Positions 1 through 15,127 of a stretch of 64,000 nucleotides of DNA are shown here, in pieces. How positions within the stretch are numbered: the stretch's first letter is position 1; each line of letters begins with the position of its first letter. Under the pieces are notes generated by a model. It was not told where the DNA came from. It saw nothing but the letters and a program-made list of their open reading frames with translations, and made no database searches. Where the stretch lies: assembly GCF_030291075.1 (NCBI RefSeq), contig NZ_CP127407.1, positions 3,842,001 through 3,906,000 of the forward strand, in the 5' to 3' direction. Both the position numbers and the translations under genes were made by a program. Origin of the DNA: Stenotrophomonas sp. 57 (GTDB lineage: Bacteria > Pseudomonadota > Gammaproteobacteria > Xanthomonadales > Xanthomonadaceae).

Positions 1-27
1 GACGCCGAACGCGTCTCCGTCAACTGA
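1..27 (+). CDS. 3' end of an upstream gene, possibly a membrane-fusion adaptor
   Basis: Only the last eight codons (ending ...RVSVN, then TGA at 25-27) lie in the window. The short gap to an ABC exporter ATPase, and the known gene order of MacA/MacB-type exporters, suggest the C-terminus of a HlyD/MacA-like periplasmic adaptor. That is inference; eight residues cannot identify a family. Confidence 0.35.
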   Translation, partial: DAERVSVN

Positions 28-62
28 TACCTGATACCTGAATCCTGGAGAGAGGACACCCC

Positions 63-788
63 ATGTACATGCTCGAAATGCGTTCGGTCGCCAAGGTCTT
101 CCGCACCGAACAGGTGGAAACCCACGCGTTGCGCTCACTGGAACTGCAGGTCAAGGAAGGCGAGTTCGTCGCCGTCACCGGCCCGTCCGGCTCCGGCAAG
201 ACCACCTTCCTCAACATCGCCGGCCTGCTGGAAACCTTCACCAGCGGCACCTACATGCTCGACGGCCAGGATGTGAGCACACTGGGCGACGATGCCCGCA
301 GCCGCCTGCGCAACCAGAAGATCGGCTTCATCTTCCAGGGCTTCAACCTGATCCCCGACCTGAACCTGTTCGACAACGTCGACGTGCCGCTGCGCTATCG
401 GAAGATGAGCGCCAACGAGCGCCGCGAACGCATCGAGAAGGCGCTGACCCAGGTCGGCCTCGGCTCGCGCATGAAGCACTACCCGAACGAGCTGTCCGGC
501 GGCCAGCAGCAGCGCGCGGCGATCGCACGCGCCCTGGCTGGCAGCCCGCGCCTGCTGCTGGCCGACGAACCGACCGGCAACCTGGATACGCAGATGGCCC
601 GCGGTGTGATGGAACTGCTGGAGGAAATCAACGCCGCCGGCACCACCATCGTGATGGTCACCCACGACCCGGAACTGGCCGCACGCGCGCAGCGCAACGT
701 GCACATCGTCGATGGCCAGGTCACCGACCTGGTGCGCGAGCCGGTGCTGGCCACGCCGCCGCGCCACATCGTCGCCGTCAACGAGTGA
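63..788 (+). CDS. ABC transporter ATP-binding protein, MacB/LolD type
   Basis: A 241-residue cytoplasmic nucleotide-binding subunit that would power the two permeases encoded next. Walker A GPSGSGKTT is at residues 40-48, the LSGGQ signature starts at 144, and Walker B LLLADEP has its Asp-Glu at 168-169. Length and motif spacing fit the MacB/LolD/FtsE branch, in which ATPase and permease are separate chains. A purine-rich GGAGAG site lies upstream of the ATG. The stop is followed after 10 bases by the first permease, so they are surely co-transcribed. The substrate cannot be read from the ATPase; members export macrolides, peptides or lipoproteins. Confidence 0.93.
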   Translation: MYMLEMRSVAKVFRTEQVETHALRSLELQVKEGEFVAVTGPSGSGKTTFLNIAGLLETFTSGTYMLDGQDVSTLGDDARSRLRNQKIGFIFQGFNLIPDLNLFDNVDVPLRYRKMSANERRERIEKALTQVGLGSRMKHYPNELSGGQQQRAAIARALAGSPRLLLADEPTGNLDTQMARGVMELLEEINAAGTTIVMVTHDPELAARAQRNVHIVDGQVTDLVREPVLATPPRHIVAVNE

Positions 789-798
789 GGGCCCGACC

Positions 799-2103
799 AT
801 GTTCGCCTACTACGCCCGATTGGCGGCGCGCAGTTTCCGCCGCAACAAGGTCCTGACCGCGCTCATGGTGATCGCCATCGCGCTCGGCATCGGCGCCTCG
901 ATGACCACCCTGACCGTGTTCCACGTCCTGTCCGGCAACCCCATTCCGGACAAGAGCGAGCGCCTGTTCTACGCGCAGATCGACCCACGGCCCCGCAACG
1001 GCTTCGGCCTTGAGGAGGAACCGGAAGAGCAGATGACGCGCTATGACGCCGAAACGCTGCTGCGCGAAGCGAAAGCCGAGCGCCAGGTGATGATGACTGC
1101 CGGTGATGCAACGATCGAACCGGACAACAGTACGCTCAAGCCGTTCTCGATCGATACGCGCTGGACCTCGGCCGACTTCTTCCCGATGTTCAACGTGCCC
1201 ATGCAATACGGACGGCCGTGGACCCGCGAGGACGACAACGGGCGGGCCCGCGTGGCCGTCATCTCCAAGGCGCTCAACGAGAAGCTGTTCCAGGGCGCGA
1301 ACAGCGTCGGTCGCGAAATCCGGCTCGAGGGCAATGCGCTGCGCATCGTCGGCGTCATGAATGCCTGGAACCCGGAGCCACACTTCTTCGACCTCACCAC
1401 CGGCGCGTTCGGCAAGGAAGAGGATCTGCTGGCGCCGATCTCCACCTCGTTCGATCTCCAGCTGGGCAGCAATGGCAACATGAACTGCTTCGGTGAAAAT
1501 CCCGACGGCGCCAACAGCTACTCCGTCAACGCGCCCTGCGCCTACCTGCAGTACTGGGCAGAGATGGATCCGTCCAAGGCCGGCGACTACCGGCGCTATC
1601 TGGAGAACTACTCCAGCCTGCAGCGCCAGGCCGGCCGCTTCGAACGCCCGGTCAACGTCCGCCTGCGCAACGTGATGGAGTGGTTGGACTTCAAGGGCGC
1701 GGTACCCAGCGACGTGCGGCTGCAGCTGTGGCTGGCCCTGGGCTTCCTCGGCGTCTGCCTGGTCAACACGGTCGGCCTGCTGCTGGCCAAGTTCCTGCGC
1801 CGCAGCGGCGAGATCGGTGTGCGCCGCGCGCTGGGCGCCAGCCGCGGCCAGATCTTCCTGCAGTGCCTGGTCGAAGCCGGTGCCGTGGGTGTGGTCGGCG
1901 GCGTGCTCGGCATCGGACTGGCCCTGCTGGGGCTGTACGCGGTCCGCCAGCAGCCCGTCAGCTACGCGCAGCTGGCCCACCTGGATGGCAGCATGCTGGT
2001 GCTCGCGCTGGGGCTGACGCTGCTCGCCAGCCTCGCCGCCGGCTTCCTGCCCGCCTGGCGCGCGATGCAGGTCACTCCCGCCATCCAGCTCAAGTCGCAG
2101 TAA
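799..2103 (+). CDS. ABC transporter permease, MacB/FtsX family (first)
   Basis: A 434-residue inner-membrane permease. There is one membrane segment near residues 17-40, a long periplasmic MacB_PCD-like region, and a C-terminal FtsX domain with three hydrophobic segments after about residue 310. The FtsX part carries the family motif around GEIGVRRALGAS, the coupling region that contacts the ATPase. I chose the ATG at 799; the frame is open further upstream but runs into the ATPase gene. With the second permease it should form the heterodimeric membrane part of a MacB-type mechanotransmission exporter, which moves substrates from the periplasm and not from the cytoplasm. Confidence 0.9.
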   Translation: MFAYYARLAARSFRRNKVLTALMVIAIALGIGASMTTLTVFHVLSGNPIPDKSERLFYAQIDPRPRNGFGLEEEPEEQMTRYDAETLLREAKAERQVMMTAGDATIEPDNSTLKPFSIDTRWTSADFFPMFNVPMQYGRPWTREDDNGRARVAVISKALNEKLFQGANSVGREIRLEGNALRIVGVMNAWNPEPHFFDLTTGAFGKEEDLLAPISTSFDLQLGSNGNMNCFGENPDGANSYSVNAPCAYLQYWAEMDPSKAGDYRRYLENYSSLQRQAGRFERPVNVRLRNVMEWLDFKGAVPSDVRLQLWLALGFLGVCLVNTVGLLLAKFLRRSGEIGVRRALGASRGQIFLQCLVEAGAVGVVGGVLGIGLALLGLYAVRQQPVSYAQLAHLDGSMLVLALGLTLLASLAAGFLPAWRAMQVTPAIQLKSQ

Positions 2104-2124
2104 GCACGAGAACGAGGACCTCCC

Positions 2125-3327
2125 ATGGACATCCGCCCCATCCTCAGCACCCTGCGCCGGCACAAGACCGCTGCCGCGCTGATCGTGCTTGAAATCGCCC
2201 TGACCTGCGCCATCGTCTGCAATGCCCTGTTCCTGGTCAGCCAGCGCGTGGAGCGCATCAGCCGGACCAGCGGCATGGCCGAAAACGAGCTGGTCCTGGT
2301 CCGCGTGACCGGCGTCGGCAAGCAGACCGATGCCGCCGCCCGCACCCGCGAGGATCTGGCGTCGCTGCGCGCCATCCCCGGGGTCACTGCGGTCAGCGTG
2401 ATCAACCAGGTGCCGTTCCGCAACAGCTCGTCCAACACCAGCATCTCGCGCGAAATGAACCAGGAACGGCCGACGGCCAGCGTCGGCATGTACACGTTCT
2501 CCGAAGATGCCTTGCGCACGCTGGGCCTCAACCTGGTTGCCGGCCGCGACTTCCAGCCGGCCGAGTACTTCGACTTCGACAACCTGAGCAAGGCCAACGG
2601 CACGCCGGTGATCCTCAGCCAGGCCGCCGCGCACAAGATGGCGCCGGACGGCAATGCGCTGGGCAAGACGTACTACATGGGCAAGCAGACGGTGAACGTG
2701 GTCGGCATCGTCGATACGCTGGCCACGCCCAATGGCTGGGGCAACAACTGGGATGACACCATGATCATGCCGGTGCGCCGCGTCTTCGGCGATGGTATCT
2801 ACATGCTGCGCACCGATCCTGCGCGCCGCGATGAGGTGCTCAAGGCCGCACTGTCCGCCCTGGACCGCAACGACCCCAACCGCCTGATCCGCGAGAAGCA
2901 GTCGTTCACCGACCAGCGCGAGGACTTCTTCAAGAACGACCGGGCAATGGTCGGCCTGCTGATCACCGTCTGCGTAGCGCTGCTGGTGGTTACTGCGCTC
3001 GGCATCGTCGGGCTTGCCAGCTTCTGGGTGCAGCAGCGCAGCAAGCAGATCGGCATCCGCCGCGCACTCGGCGCCACCCGTGGCCAGATCCTGCGCTACT
3101 TCCAGACCGAGAACTTCCTGCTGGCCACGTTGGGCATCGTGCTGGGCATGCTGGCCGCCTACGCGATCAACCTGGCACTGATGAACCTGTACGAGCTGCC
3201 GCGCATGCCGCTGCTGTACCTGCCGCTGGGCGCCCTGCTGCTGTGGACGCTGGGCCAGGTCGCGGTGTTCGGCCCGGCGCGCCGCGCTGCGGCGGTCCCC
3301 CCCGCAGTCGCCACGCGCGGAGCCTGA
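2125..3327 (+). CDS. ABC transporter permease, MacB/FtsX family (second)
   Basis: A 400-residue permease of the same design as its upstream neighbour: an N-terminal membrane segment (about 17-37), a periplasmic domain, and a C-terminal FtsX domain containing KQIGIRRALGATRGQ, again the ATPase-coupling motif. The two permeases are clearly divergent in sequence, so they are likely a heterodimer and not a recent duplication. The start is 21 bases after the previous stop with a GAGGA-like site upstream. The next gene begins one base after this stop, indicating translational coupling. Confidence 0.9.
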   Translation: MDIRPILSTLRRHKTAAALIVLEIALTCAIVCNALFLVSQRVERISRTSGMAENELVLVRVTGVGKQTDAAARTREDLASLRAIPGVTAVSVINQVPFRNSSSNTSISREMNQERPTASVGMYTFSEDALRTLGLNLVAGRDFQPAEYFDFDNLSKANGTPVILSQAAAHKMAPDGNALGKTYYMGKQTVNVVGIVDTLATPNGWGNNWDDTMIMPVRRVFGDGIYMLRTDPARRDEVLKAALSALDRNDPNRLIREKQSFTDQREDFFKNDRAMVGLLITVCVALLVVTALGIVGLASFWVQQRSKQIGIRRALGATRGQILRYFQTENFLLATLGIVLGMLAAYAINLALMNLYELPRMPLLYLPLGALLLWTLGQVAVFGPARRAAAVPPAVATRGA

Positions 3328-3328
3328 G

Positions 3329-3706
3329 ATGCGCACACGTCTGATGACCCTGCTGATGCTCCTCCCACTGCCGGCAGTTGCCGGCGGTGGCAGCGCAAGC
3401 AGCCTGCAGTGGCAGCAGGGCGAGGCCCGGCTGGCGCTGAACTCGACCGAAGGGCAGATCCAGGTGGAGGCCGCGCGCCCGGAGCGCCGATTCGGTGTCC
3501 GCCGCGGGGACCGCATCCTGCGCGTGGATGACACGCCCGTGTACCAGATCGATCACCTGTCCCGGGCGCTGATCGATTCCCCCGCCGCGCGGGCCTACCT
3601 GCTGCTGCGGCGGGAGCGACGGCTGGTGAGCGTCGCGGTGGATGTGGACGCCTGGCGCCAGGCACTGGACGCTCCGCCGCCGCCGCCGCCGCCGCCCCGC
3701 CCGTGA
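3329..3706 (+). CDS. small exported PDZ-like protein with polyproline tail
   Basis: A 125-residue protein with a short signal peptide (about residues 1-19, cleaving near AVAGG). The body resembles a PDZ fold: the stretch FGVRRGDRILRVDDTPVYQI matches the 'G-x-x-x-GD-x-I-x-x-x-(D/N)' core of PDZ domains in DegP/RseP-like proteins. It ends in a run of eight prolines followed by RP. No catalytic motif is visible. It starts one base after the second permease stop, so it is likely a periplasmic or membrane-bound accessory of the exporter, for example binding a substrate tail. I know no characterised homologue; the role is inference. Confidence 0.75.
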   Translation: MRTRLMTLLMLLPLPAVAGGGSASSLQWQQGEARLALNSTEGQIQVEAARPERRFGVRRGDRILRVDDTPVYQIDHLSRALIDSPAARAYLLLRRERRLVSVAVDVDAWRQALDAPPPPPPPPRP

Positions 3707-3829
3707 GAAGCGGCAACGCCTGCATGGCCACGGCTTTGGCTATGCTTGATGGGTGGCGCCGGGCTCTCCCGGCGTACGGACACGAACGGCTCCAACGGCG
3801 CCGCCCCTCCCTTTCTGCAGAACCGCTTG

Positions 3830-5172
<1,343 letters not shown>

Positions 5173-5176
<4 letters not shown>

Positions 5177-6525
5177 AACGGCGCTCGTTCACTTTCCGCC
5201 TGTTCCTGCGCCTGCTGCCGGTCTTGGCACTGGCTGCGGCACTGCCGTGGCTGCTGGCCTACTGGATGGACCATGGCTGGGTGGTGACCACGGTATCGGC
5301 GCTGATCCTGCTGTCACTGATGTGGTGGACCCTGCGCCGGGCGACCGCCCCGGTGCGGTCATTGATGCGGGCCCTGGCGGGCACGACCAGCAGCTATCGC
5401 GACGGCGAATACAACTTCGGTGTGCACTGGCCCGGCAATGACGAGCTCGGCGACCTGGTACAGGCACACCGCGAACTGGGCGATGTACTGCGTGAGCAGC
5501 GGCAGGGGCTGGTGCAGCGTGAGCTGCTGCTGGACACGATGGTGCAGAACACGCCGGTGGCCATGCTGCTGATCGCCTCCGGCGGTGATGGCATCGCCCG
5601 CGTGGTGTTCTCCAACCTGGCCGCGCGCAAACTGCTGCACGGCGGCTGGAAGCTGGAAGGCCAGCGTCTGGAAGATGTGCTGGAACAGGTACCGGTGGAA
5701 CTGCGCGATGCCATCGCCCGCGGCGGCGACAGCCTGTTCGCGGTGCATGCCGAGGGCGAGGACGGCGATGAGGATGACGAGCAGGTCTACCACCTCTCGC
5801 GCCGCGCCTTCCAGCTCAACGGCCGCCCGCACGACCTGCTGCTGGTGCGGCTGCTGACCGCCGAACTGCGCCGCCAGGAGGTGCAGACCTGGAAGAAGGT
5901 GATCCGGGTGATCAGCCACGAGCTCAACAATTCACTGGCGCCGATCGCCTCGCTCGCCCACTCCGGCGGCGTGCTGGTGCAGCGTGAACGCTTCGACCGG
6001 CTGCCGGAGATCTTCACCACCATCGAGGACCGCGCGCGCCATCTGGAAGGCTTCATCCGCGGCTACGCACGCTTTGCCAAGCTGCCGCAGCCGCAACTGC
6101 AGACCGTGCACTGGGCACCGTTCCTGTCCAGCCTGCGCCAGCAGATTCCGTTCACCATGGAGCGCGAGCCGGACGAGGAGCTGAGCAGTCGCATCGACAT
6201 CGCGCAGTTCGGACAGGCGTTGTTGAACCTGCTCAAGAACGCGCATGAAGCGTGCGCCGAAGCCGATCCACCCAACGACGATGTGCAGGTGCAGCTGACG
6301 CGGCTGCCGCAGTGGCTGCGCCTGGACGTGCTGGATCGCGGCAAGGGCATGAACGAGCAGGTGCTGCAGAACGCGCTGATGCCGTTCTATTCCACCAAGC
6401 GCAACGGCACCGGGCTGGGGTTGGCGTTGACCCGCGAGATCGTGGAAGCACACGGCGGGCGCGTGTCGCTGCAGAACCGCGGCGATGGTGGGTTGTGCGT
6501 GTCGATCCTGCTGCCGGTGGGCTGA
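5173..6525 (+). CDS. sensor histidine kinase, NtrY-like
   Basis: A 450-residue inner-membrane sensor. Two hydrophobic segments lie within the first 55 residues with almost no periplasmic loop, so it probably senses a membrane or cytoplasmic cue. A HAMP-like and PAS-like linker follows (a conspicuous acidic stretch EGEDGDEDDE near 195-205), then the phosphorylated His249 in the H-box (VISHELNNSL) and an ATPase domain with the N box (LLKNAHEA) and a GTGLGLAL motif. The ATGA overlap with the regulator gene shows a cognate pair. The whole unit looks like an exporter coupled to its own signalling system. Confidence 0.92.
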
Positions 6526-6540
6526 GCGGGCCGATCGGGT

Positions 6541-6585
6541 GGATCCACGCCGTGCGTGGATGTGCCGACCAAGGTCGGCACCTAC
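6541..6585 (-). repeat. double hairpin GTAG repeat
   Basis: Two adjacent hairpins: ATCCACGC/GCGTGGAT (6543-6561) and GTGCCGACC/GGTCGGCAC (6562-6581). Read on the minus strand it begins GTAG, the signature of S. maltophilia REP/SMAG repeats. The TAG of this GTAG is the stop codon of the GNAT gene that ends here. It may also act as a terminator for both convergent genes. Confidence 0.7.
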
Positions 6586-7115
6586 CAAACCTGCCGCATC
6601 GCCACCCGCAGGTGCATCGGAAACCCCAGCACGGCCTCTTCGGCCATCACCGACTGCAGTCCGGCACCCCATGCTGCCTCCGGCACGGTGACGAACCCTT
6701 CGCTGGCATAGAAGTCGGCATTCCAGGGCACGTCAGACAAGGTAGTCAGCACCGCTGCCGCGTAGCCCTCGGCCCTGGCCTGCGCCAACGCATGGCGCAA
6801 CAACGCGCGACCATGACCCTGCCGCGCGTGCGCAGGATCCACATCCATCTGCAGCACGTGGAACTCACCGGCCAGTTCGCCGGCAAGCAGATAGCCGGCG
6901 ATCCCACCGCCAGCCGCATCCACCACCCACAGCTGCCGGCGCTCAAGGCCTTCCTGCAGCGTCGGCAGGTCCAGGCCATGACCGGCAAATAGCGGATAGG
7001 CCTCATGGCCCTTCAGCAGCTCACCGGCGCGCTGTTCGATCCCCGGCAGCACGCCGAGTTCATCGGCGCTTGGAACCCGTGGCTCAGGACTTCTTGATCG
7101 GGCGCTTCCAGCCAT
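6582..7115 (-). CDS. GNAT family N-acetyltransferase
   Basis: A predicted 177-residue acetyl-CoA-dependent N-acetyltransferase. Motif A is seen as [20 protein letters not shown], where QGHGRA is the acetyl-CoA pyrophosphate loop, followed by the motif-B-like FYASEGF. The substrate is not deducible. I chose the ATG at 7115 because AGGA sits eight bases upstream; a GTG at 7136 and an internal GTG are alternatives. From 7115 the gene overlaps the 3' end of glmU by 32 bases in another frame, so it is probably translated from the glmU message. Its stop codon is supplied by a GTAG repeat. Confidence 0.82.
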   Translation of the reverse strand: MAGSARSRSPEPRVPSADELGVLPGIEQRAGELLKGHEAYPLFAGHGLDLPTLQEGLERRQLWVVDAAGGGIAGYLLAGELAGEFHVLQMDVDPAHARQGHGRALLRHALAQARAEGYAAAVLTTLSDVPWNADFYASEGFVTVPEAAWGAGLQSVMAEEAVLGFPMHLRVAMRQVW

Positions 7116-8451
7116 CGACGGTGTCCTGTCGTGCACGGGCCAACGTCAGCTTGCCGTCCGGCGCGTTGCGGGTGATGACCGAACCGGCGGCAATGGTCGC
7201 GCCGTCACCAATGGTCACCGGTGCTACCAGCGAACTGTTGGAGCCGATGAACGCGTTGTCGCCGATGGTGGTGGTCGACTTGTTCACACCGTCGTAGTTG
7301 CAGGTGATGGTGCCGGCACCGATGTTCACCTTGCTGCCGATCACCGCGTCACCCAGGTAGGTGAGATGGTTCGCCTTGCTGCCGACGCCGAGGGTGACCT
7401 TCTTGGTCTCGACGAAGTTGCCGACGTGCACGCCATCGGCCAGCACGGTACCCGGCCGCAGGCGTGCGAACGGCCCGATCTGCGCGGCACCTTCGGTCAC
7501 CACGCCTTCCAGGTCGCAGTGCGCGCGCACCTCGGTGCCGGGCCCCAGGTTGACGTCCTTCAGCCGGTTGAACGGGCCGACGGTGACGCCGTCACCCAGC
7601 ACGATGTGGCCTTCCAGCACGACATCAACATCGATCAGCACGTCGCTGCCGACGGTGACGGTGCCACGGATGTCGAGCCGCGCCGGGTCGCGCACACGTG
7701 CGCCCTGCGCGCACAGCGCACGTACCGCTCGACGCTGCCAGGCACGCTCCAGCTGCGACAGCTGCCACGGATCGTTCGCCCCTTCGGCTTCCTGCGCGTC
7801 GGCCACCAGCGCCATCTCGGCCGGGGTGTACTCGTGCGCGGCGAATGCGAACACGTCGGTCAGGTAGTACTCGCCCTGCGCATTGTGGTTGGACAGCTGC
7901 GACAGCCAGCGGCGCAGCGCAGTCGACTCGGCGGCGATGATGCCGGTGTTGATCGTGCGCACGCGCAGCTGGTCGTCGGTGGCGTCCTTCTGCTCGACGA
8001 TGGAGCCGACCTTGCCTTCGGCATCGCGCAGCACCCGCCCGTAGCCGGTCGGATCATCGACTTCGGCCACCAGCACGGCCAGGCGGCCTGGCTGGGCCAG
8101 CAGGTGGCGCAGCGTGTCCGCGCGGATCAGCGGCACGTCGCCGTACAACACCAGCACCTGCGCCGCATCCGGCACTTCCGGCATCGCCTGCGCCACCGCA
8201 TGGCCGGTGCCCAGCTGCTGCACCTGTTCGGCCCACAGCAGGTCGGGCTGGTCGGCGAAATGCTGGCGGACGGCTTCCCCGCCGTGCCCATGCACCACGT
8301 GGATGGCGGCCGGCTGCAGTTCGCGCGCCGCGGCGATCACGTGGGCCAGCATCGGCTGGCCGGCAATCGGCTGCAGCACCTTGGGCAACACGGATTTCAT
8401 GCGCTTTCCAGCGCCGGCGGCGAGGATGATGACGTGCAGGGCTTGGGTCAT
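7084..8451 (-). CDS. glmU: bifunctional UDP-N-acetylglucosamine pyrophosphorylase / glucosamine-1-phosphate acetyltransferase
   Basis: A 455-residue cytoplasmic enzyme making UDP-GlcNAc, the precursor for peptidoglycan and lipid A. The N-terminal uridylyltransferase begins with the nucleotide-binding loop [11 protein letters not shown]. The C-terminal half is a left-handed beta-helix of hexapeptide repeats (for example [12 protein letters not shown] and [12 protein letters not shown]) that carries the acetyltransferase site, with [14 protein letters not shown] characteristic of GlmU. The length equals the family norm. It lies downstream of atpC in the same direction, the common gammaproteobacterial order, but is separated from it by a terminator, a GTAG repeat and the opposite-strand gtrA-like gene. 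Confidence 0.97.
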   Translation of the reverse strand: MTQALHVIILAAGAGKRMKSVLPKVLQPIAGQPMLAHVIAAARELQPAAIHVVHGHGGEAVRQHFADQPDLLWAEQVQQLGTGHAVAQAMPEVPDAAQVLVLYGDVPLIRADTLRHLLAQPGRLAVLVAEVDDPTGYGRVLRDAEGKVGSIVEQKDATDDQLRVRTINTGIIAAESTALRRWLSQLSNHNAQGEYYLTDVFAFAAHEYTPAEMALVADAQEAEGANDPWQLSQLERAWQRRAVRALCAQGARVRDPARLDIRGTVTVGSDVLIDVDVVLEGHIVLGDGVTVGPFNRLKDVNLGPGTEVRAHCDLEGVVTEGAAQIGPFARLRPGTVLADGVHVGNFVETKKVTLGVGSKANHLTYLGDAVIGSKVNIGAGTITCNYDGVNKSTTTIGDNAFIGSNSSLVAPVTIGDGATIAAGSVITRNAPDGKLTLARARQDTVDGWKRPIKKS

Positions 8452-8534
8452 GGGAGCGGCGGTCCGTGGTTCGTTGCCGGTGATTCTAGAGCGTGGGCCG
8501 TTAACATGGGCATCCCTTTTCCTTCGCCAAGCTG

Positions 8535-8918
8535 ATGAGCCTCGTCCGCCAGGGAAGCGCCTATCTCGCCATCGGAATCGTGCAGTTGCTGCTCGATTGG
8601 CTGGTGTTCGTGGCCGCCACCGCGCTGGGGATGCCGGTTGCTCCCGCCAACGTGATCGGACGCCTGGCCGGCATGCTGCTGGGCTTCTGGCTCAACGGCC
8701 GCTATACCTTTGCCGAGGCGGGCGCCCACAAACTGGGCTGGAAACGCTTTGCACGCTTCTTCGGGCTGTGGCTGCTGATGACGGCGGCAAGCACGCTGCT
8801 GGTGAGCCTGGTCAATCATGCGCTGGGCCTGCAGTACACCTGGCTGGCCAAGCCACTGGTGGAAGGTGCGCTGGCCTTCGTGTCGTTCCTGCTGATGCGC
8901 TACGTGGTGTATCGCTGA
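8535..8918 (+). CDS. GtrA-like membrane protein
   Basis: A 127-residue integral membrane protein with four hydrophobic segments (about 9-30, 37-55, 72-92, 104-124). The FWLNGRYTF motif after the second segment is the GtrA family signature. GtrA proteins are thought to move undecaprenyl-linked sugars across the inner membrane for O-antigen or cell-wall glycosylation. No glycosyltransferase partner is beside it, so the substrate is unknown. It faces away from glmU with 83 bases between the two starts, a shared promoter region. Confidence 0.88.
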   Translation: MSLVRQGSAYLAIGIVQLLLDWLVFVAATALGMPVAPANVIGRLAGMLLGFWLNGRYTFAEAGAHKLGWKRFARFFGLWLLMTAASTLLVSLVNHALGLQYTWLAKPLVEGALAFVSFLLMRYVVYR

Positions 8919-8959
8919 GACGAGGCGGGATTCGGGATGCCGGATTGGGATCGGGAACG

Positions 8960-9046
8960 GTAGAGTCGACTGTTGGGCGACTGCTCTTCCGTGAGGTCGC
9001 GAAAATCCCGCGCTGCGCGCGGTAGTCGACTAACAGTCGACTCTAC
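8960..9046. repeat. SMAG/GTAG inverted repeat
   Basis: Perfect 15-base arms GTAGAGTCGACTGTT (8960-8974) and its complement (9032-9046) flank a loop with a further GC-rich hairpin. It matches the S. maltophilia GTAG repeat form and lies between the convergent gtrA-like gene and atpC. Confidence 0.85.
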
Positions 9047-9071
9047 CCAATCGGCTCTTCCCCGCTCCAAA

Positions 9072-9097
9072 CAAAAACGCCGGCACAAGGCCGGCGT
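9072..9097 (-). terminator. rho-independent terminator of the atp operon
   Basis: Eight-base stem ACGCCGGC/GCCGGCGT with loop at 9085-9089. On the minus strand it is followed by a T run. It sits 25 bases after atpC, so it should end the ATP synthase transcript and separate it from glmU. Confidence 0.85.
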
Positions 9098-9121
9098 CTT
9101 CGTGGATGCAGCGCGTGAACC

Positions 9122-9544
9122 TCAGTGCTTGAGGGTCTTGCGCAGGCGTTCCAGGGCCTGCAGCTGGACAACAGCTTCAGCCAGCTTCTGCTGGGCTTCG
9201 GCCACTTCCATGGCTTCACCGCGGTTGGCCAGGATGCGCTCGGCTTCTTCCTTGGCCTTGCGGACCGAGGCTTCGTCAATGTCCTGCGCGCGGATCGCGG
9301 TGTCGGCCAGCACGGTCACCACCTGCGGCTGCACTTCCAGGATGCCGCCGGAAATGGCGAAATCCAGCTGCTCGCCGTTCGGCGTGGTCACCACCACCTT
9401 GCCCGGCTTCAGGCGGGTGATCAGCGGCGCGTGCTTGGGCGCGATGCCCAGTTCGCCCAGCTCACCGGTGGCCACGACCAGGGTCGCTTCGCCACGGAAG
9501 ATTTCCTGCTCGGCGCTGACGATGTCGCAACGGATCGTGCTCAT
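9122..9544 (-). CDS. atpC: F1Fo ATP synthase epsilon subunit
   Basis: A 140-residue subunit of the F1 central stalk, coupling rotation to catalysis and inhibiting ATP hydrolysis. The N-terminal beta-sandwich ([17 protein letters not shown], then [10 protein letters not shown]) and C-terminal helical hairpin follow the family pattern, and the length is normal. It is the last gene of the operon, about 110 bases after atpD, and is followed by a strong terminator. Confidence 0.97.
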   Translation of the reverse strand: MSTIRCDIVSAEQEIFRGEATLVVATGELGELGIAPKHAPLITRLKPGKVVVTTPNGEQLDFAISGGILEVQPQVVTVLADTAIRAQDIDEASVRKAKEEAERILANRGEAMEVAEAQQKLAEAVVQLQALERLRKTLKH

Positions 9545-9657
9545 GCAAATCTCTTCGCTGTTCGCGGCGGCGCAATGCCACCGTGGGGGTCCACCGGCGC
9601 GGGCGGTTGCCCGGCGCCGGCGTCAGGTCGGGCAGGATCGCTCCCGCCCGTCCCGGA

Positions 9658-11966
<2,309 letters not shown>

Positions 11967-12049
11967 CTCTTGTTTCCCGTGGCGCGGGGCTGATGCCCCG
12001 CGTTGTTCAACCGTCTGAGCGGGGCGAGCCCCGCTCTACGAGCGCTGGA

Positions 12050-13597
<1,548 letters not shown>

Positions 13598-13641
13598 CGT
13601 CAAGTCCTAGTGCCGGCAGCGGGGCCGGACGTTAAATGAAT

Positions 13642-14169
13642 TCAGTTAGCGAGCGCGGTCTGCAGACGGGCCAGCTTGCCCTTCAGCGAACCATCGATGA
13701 CCACGTCGCCGGCGTCGATCACGGCGCCGCCGATCAGCGAGGCATCGACCGCGGTGGTCACGTCGACCTCGCGGTTGAAGCGCTTGCGCAGCGCGGCCTT
13801 GATCGCGTCCAGCTCACCGGCCGACAGTTCTGCGGCCGAGGTGACGGTGGCCTTGACCACGTGCTCGGCTTCGGCGCGCAGGGCGTCGAACATGCCGGAG
13901 ATTTCCGGCAGCAGCGGCAGACGATGCGATTCGGCCAGGACGGCCAGGAAGCGCGAGTAGGTCTCGCCGTGGGACACCGGCGCCAGCAGGGCGACGGCGT
14001 CGTCACGACCCAGCTCCGGGTTGGCGAGCAGGGCCGCCACGCGCGGGTCGGCGGCGACGTGGGCGGAGAACGCCAGGGCGTCCGACCACGGCGCGAACGC
14101 GCCTTCGTCGCGCGCGGTCGCGAACGCGGCGCGGGCGTACGGGCGGGCAAGCGTGAGGGCCTGGCTCAT
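13642..14169 (-). CDS. atpH: F1Fo ATP synthase delta subunit
   Basis: The 175-residue peripheral-stalk cap that ties the b dimer to F1 alpha. The N-terminal helical bundle (LARPYARAAFATARDEG) and the C-terminal motif VDASLIGGAVIDAGDVVIDGS are typical of AtpH. It begins two bases after the atpF stop, so it is translationally linked to atpF. Confidence 0.96.
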   Translation of the reverse strand: MSQALTLARPYARAAFATARDEGAFAPWSDALAFSAHVAADPRVAALLANPELGRDDAVALLAPVSHGETYSRFLAVLAESHRLPLLPEISGMFDALRAEAEHVVKATVTSAAELSAGELDAIKAALRKRFNREVDVTTAVDASLIGGAVIDAGDVVIDGSLKGKLARLQTALAN

Positions 14170-14171
14170 CC

Positions 14172-14642
14172 TTAGATCTCCGAGGCCAGCTCGTCGAGCA
14201 GCGCCTTGTGGGCGTTGGCGTCGATTTCGCGCTTGAGCAGCTTTTCGGCACCGGTCACGGCCAGCGCGGACACCTGCTTGCGCAGATCTTCACGGGCACG
14301 GTTGGCGGCGGCGTCGATTTCAGCCTGGGCCAGTTCCTTCTGACGGGTGGCTTCGGTGATCGCTTCGTTGCGGGCAGCATCGACGATCTGGTTGGCACGT
14401 GCGTGGGCCTGATCGATGATCTCGTTGGCCTTGGTGCGTGCTTCCTTCAGCGCTTCGTTGACCTTCTCCTGCGCCTGGGCCAGATCTTTCTGGCTGCGGT
14501 CGGCAGCAGCGAGGCCTTCAGCAATCTTCTGCTGGCGCTCTTCGATCGCGTTCATCAGCGGCGGCCAGATCTTGGTCGCGATGATCCAGATCAGACCAGC
14601 GAAGGCGAGCGCCTGCGCAAGAAGGGTGAAATTGATATTCAT
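14172..14642 (-). CDS. atpF: F1Fo ATP synthase b subunit
   Basis: A 156-residue stator protein: one N-terminal membrane helix ([20 protein letters not shown]) followed by a long, alanine- and charge-rich coiled coil that reaches up to F1. I chose the ATG at 14642, which gives the family's MNINFT start; the open frame extends 28 codons upstream but those residues have no counterpart. It lies between atpE and atpH. Confidence 0.97.
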   Translation of the reverse strand: MNINFTLLAQALAFAGLIWIIATKIWPPLMNAIEERQQKIAEGLAAADRSQKDLAQAQEKVNEALKEARTKANEIIDQAHARANQIVDAARNEAITEATRQKELAQAEIDAAANRAREDLRKQVSALAVTGAEKLLKREIDANAHKALLDELASEI

Positions 14643-14748
14643 GGTTAGCTCGATCGCTGGTTTCGGGGTGGACGCGCCGCCATAGCGGCGCATCCGGCCT
14701 TCATCCGAAACCGGGTGCATCAGCACCCGGTCGTCTCAAACCGCTGTA

Positions 14749-15078
<330 letters not shown>

Positions 15079-15127
15079 CTAAGGGTGATGAAACGGATGA
15101 AGGTTGAAACGCGTTGAAGCTTGAAAC

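Noticed and set aside
778..3534. A 918-codon open frame antisense to the ABC permease genes
   Set aside because: It mirrors codon bias of the real plus-strand genes, has no domain or start signal, and its protein is low-complexity His/Gln/Asp-rich; the plus-strand genes are secure.
3665..3700. CCG trinucleotide run as an unstable microsatellite
   Set aside because: It is coding for the proline tail of the PDZ-like protein; instability is possible but not shown.
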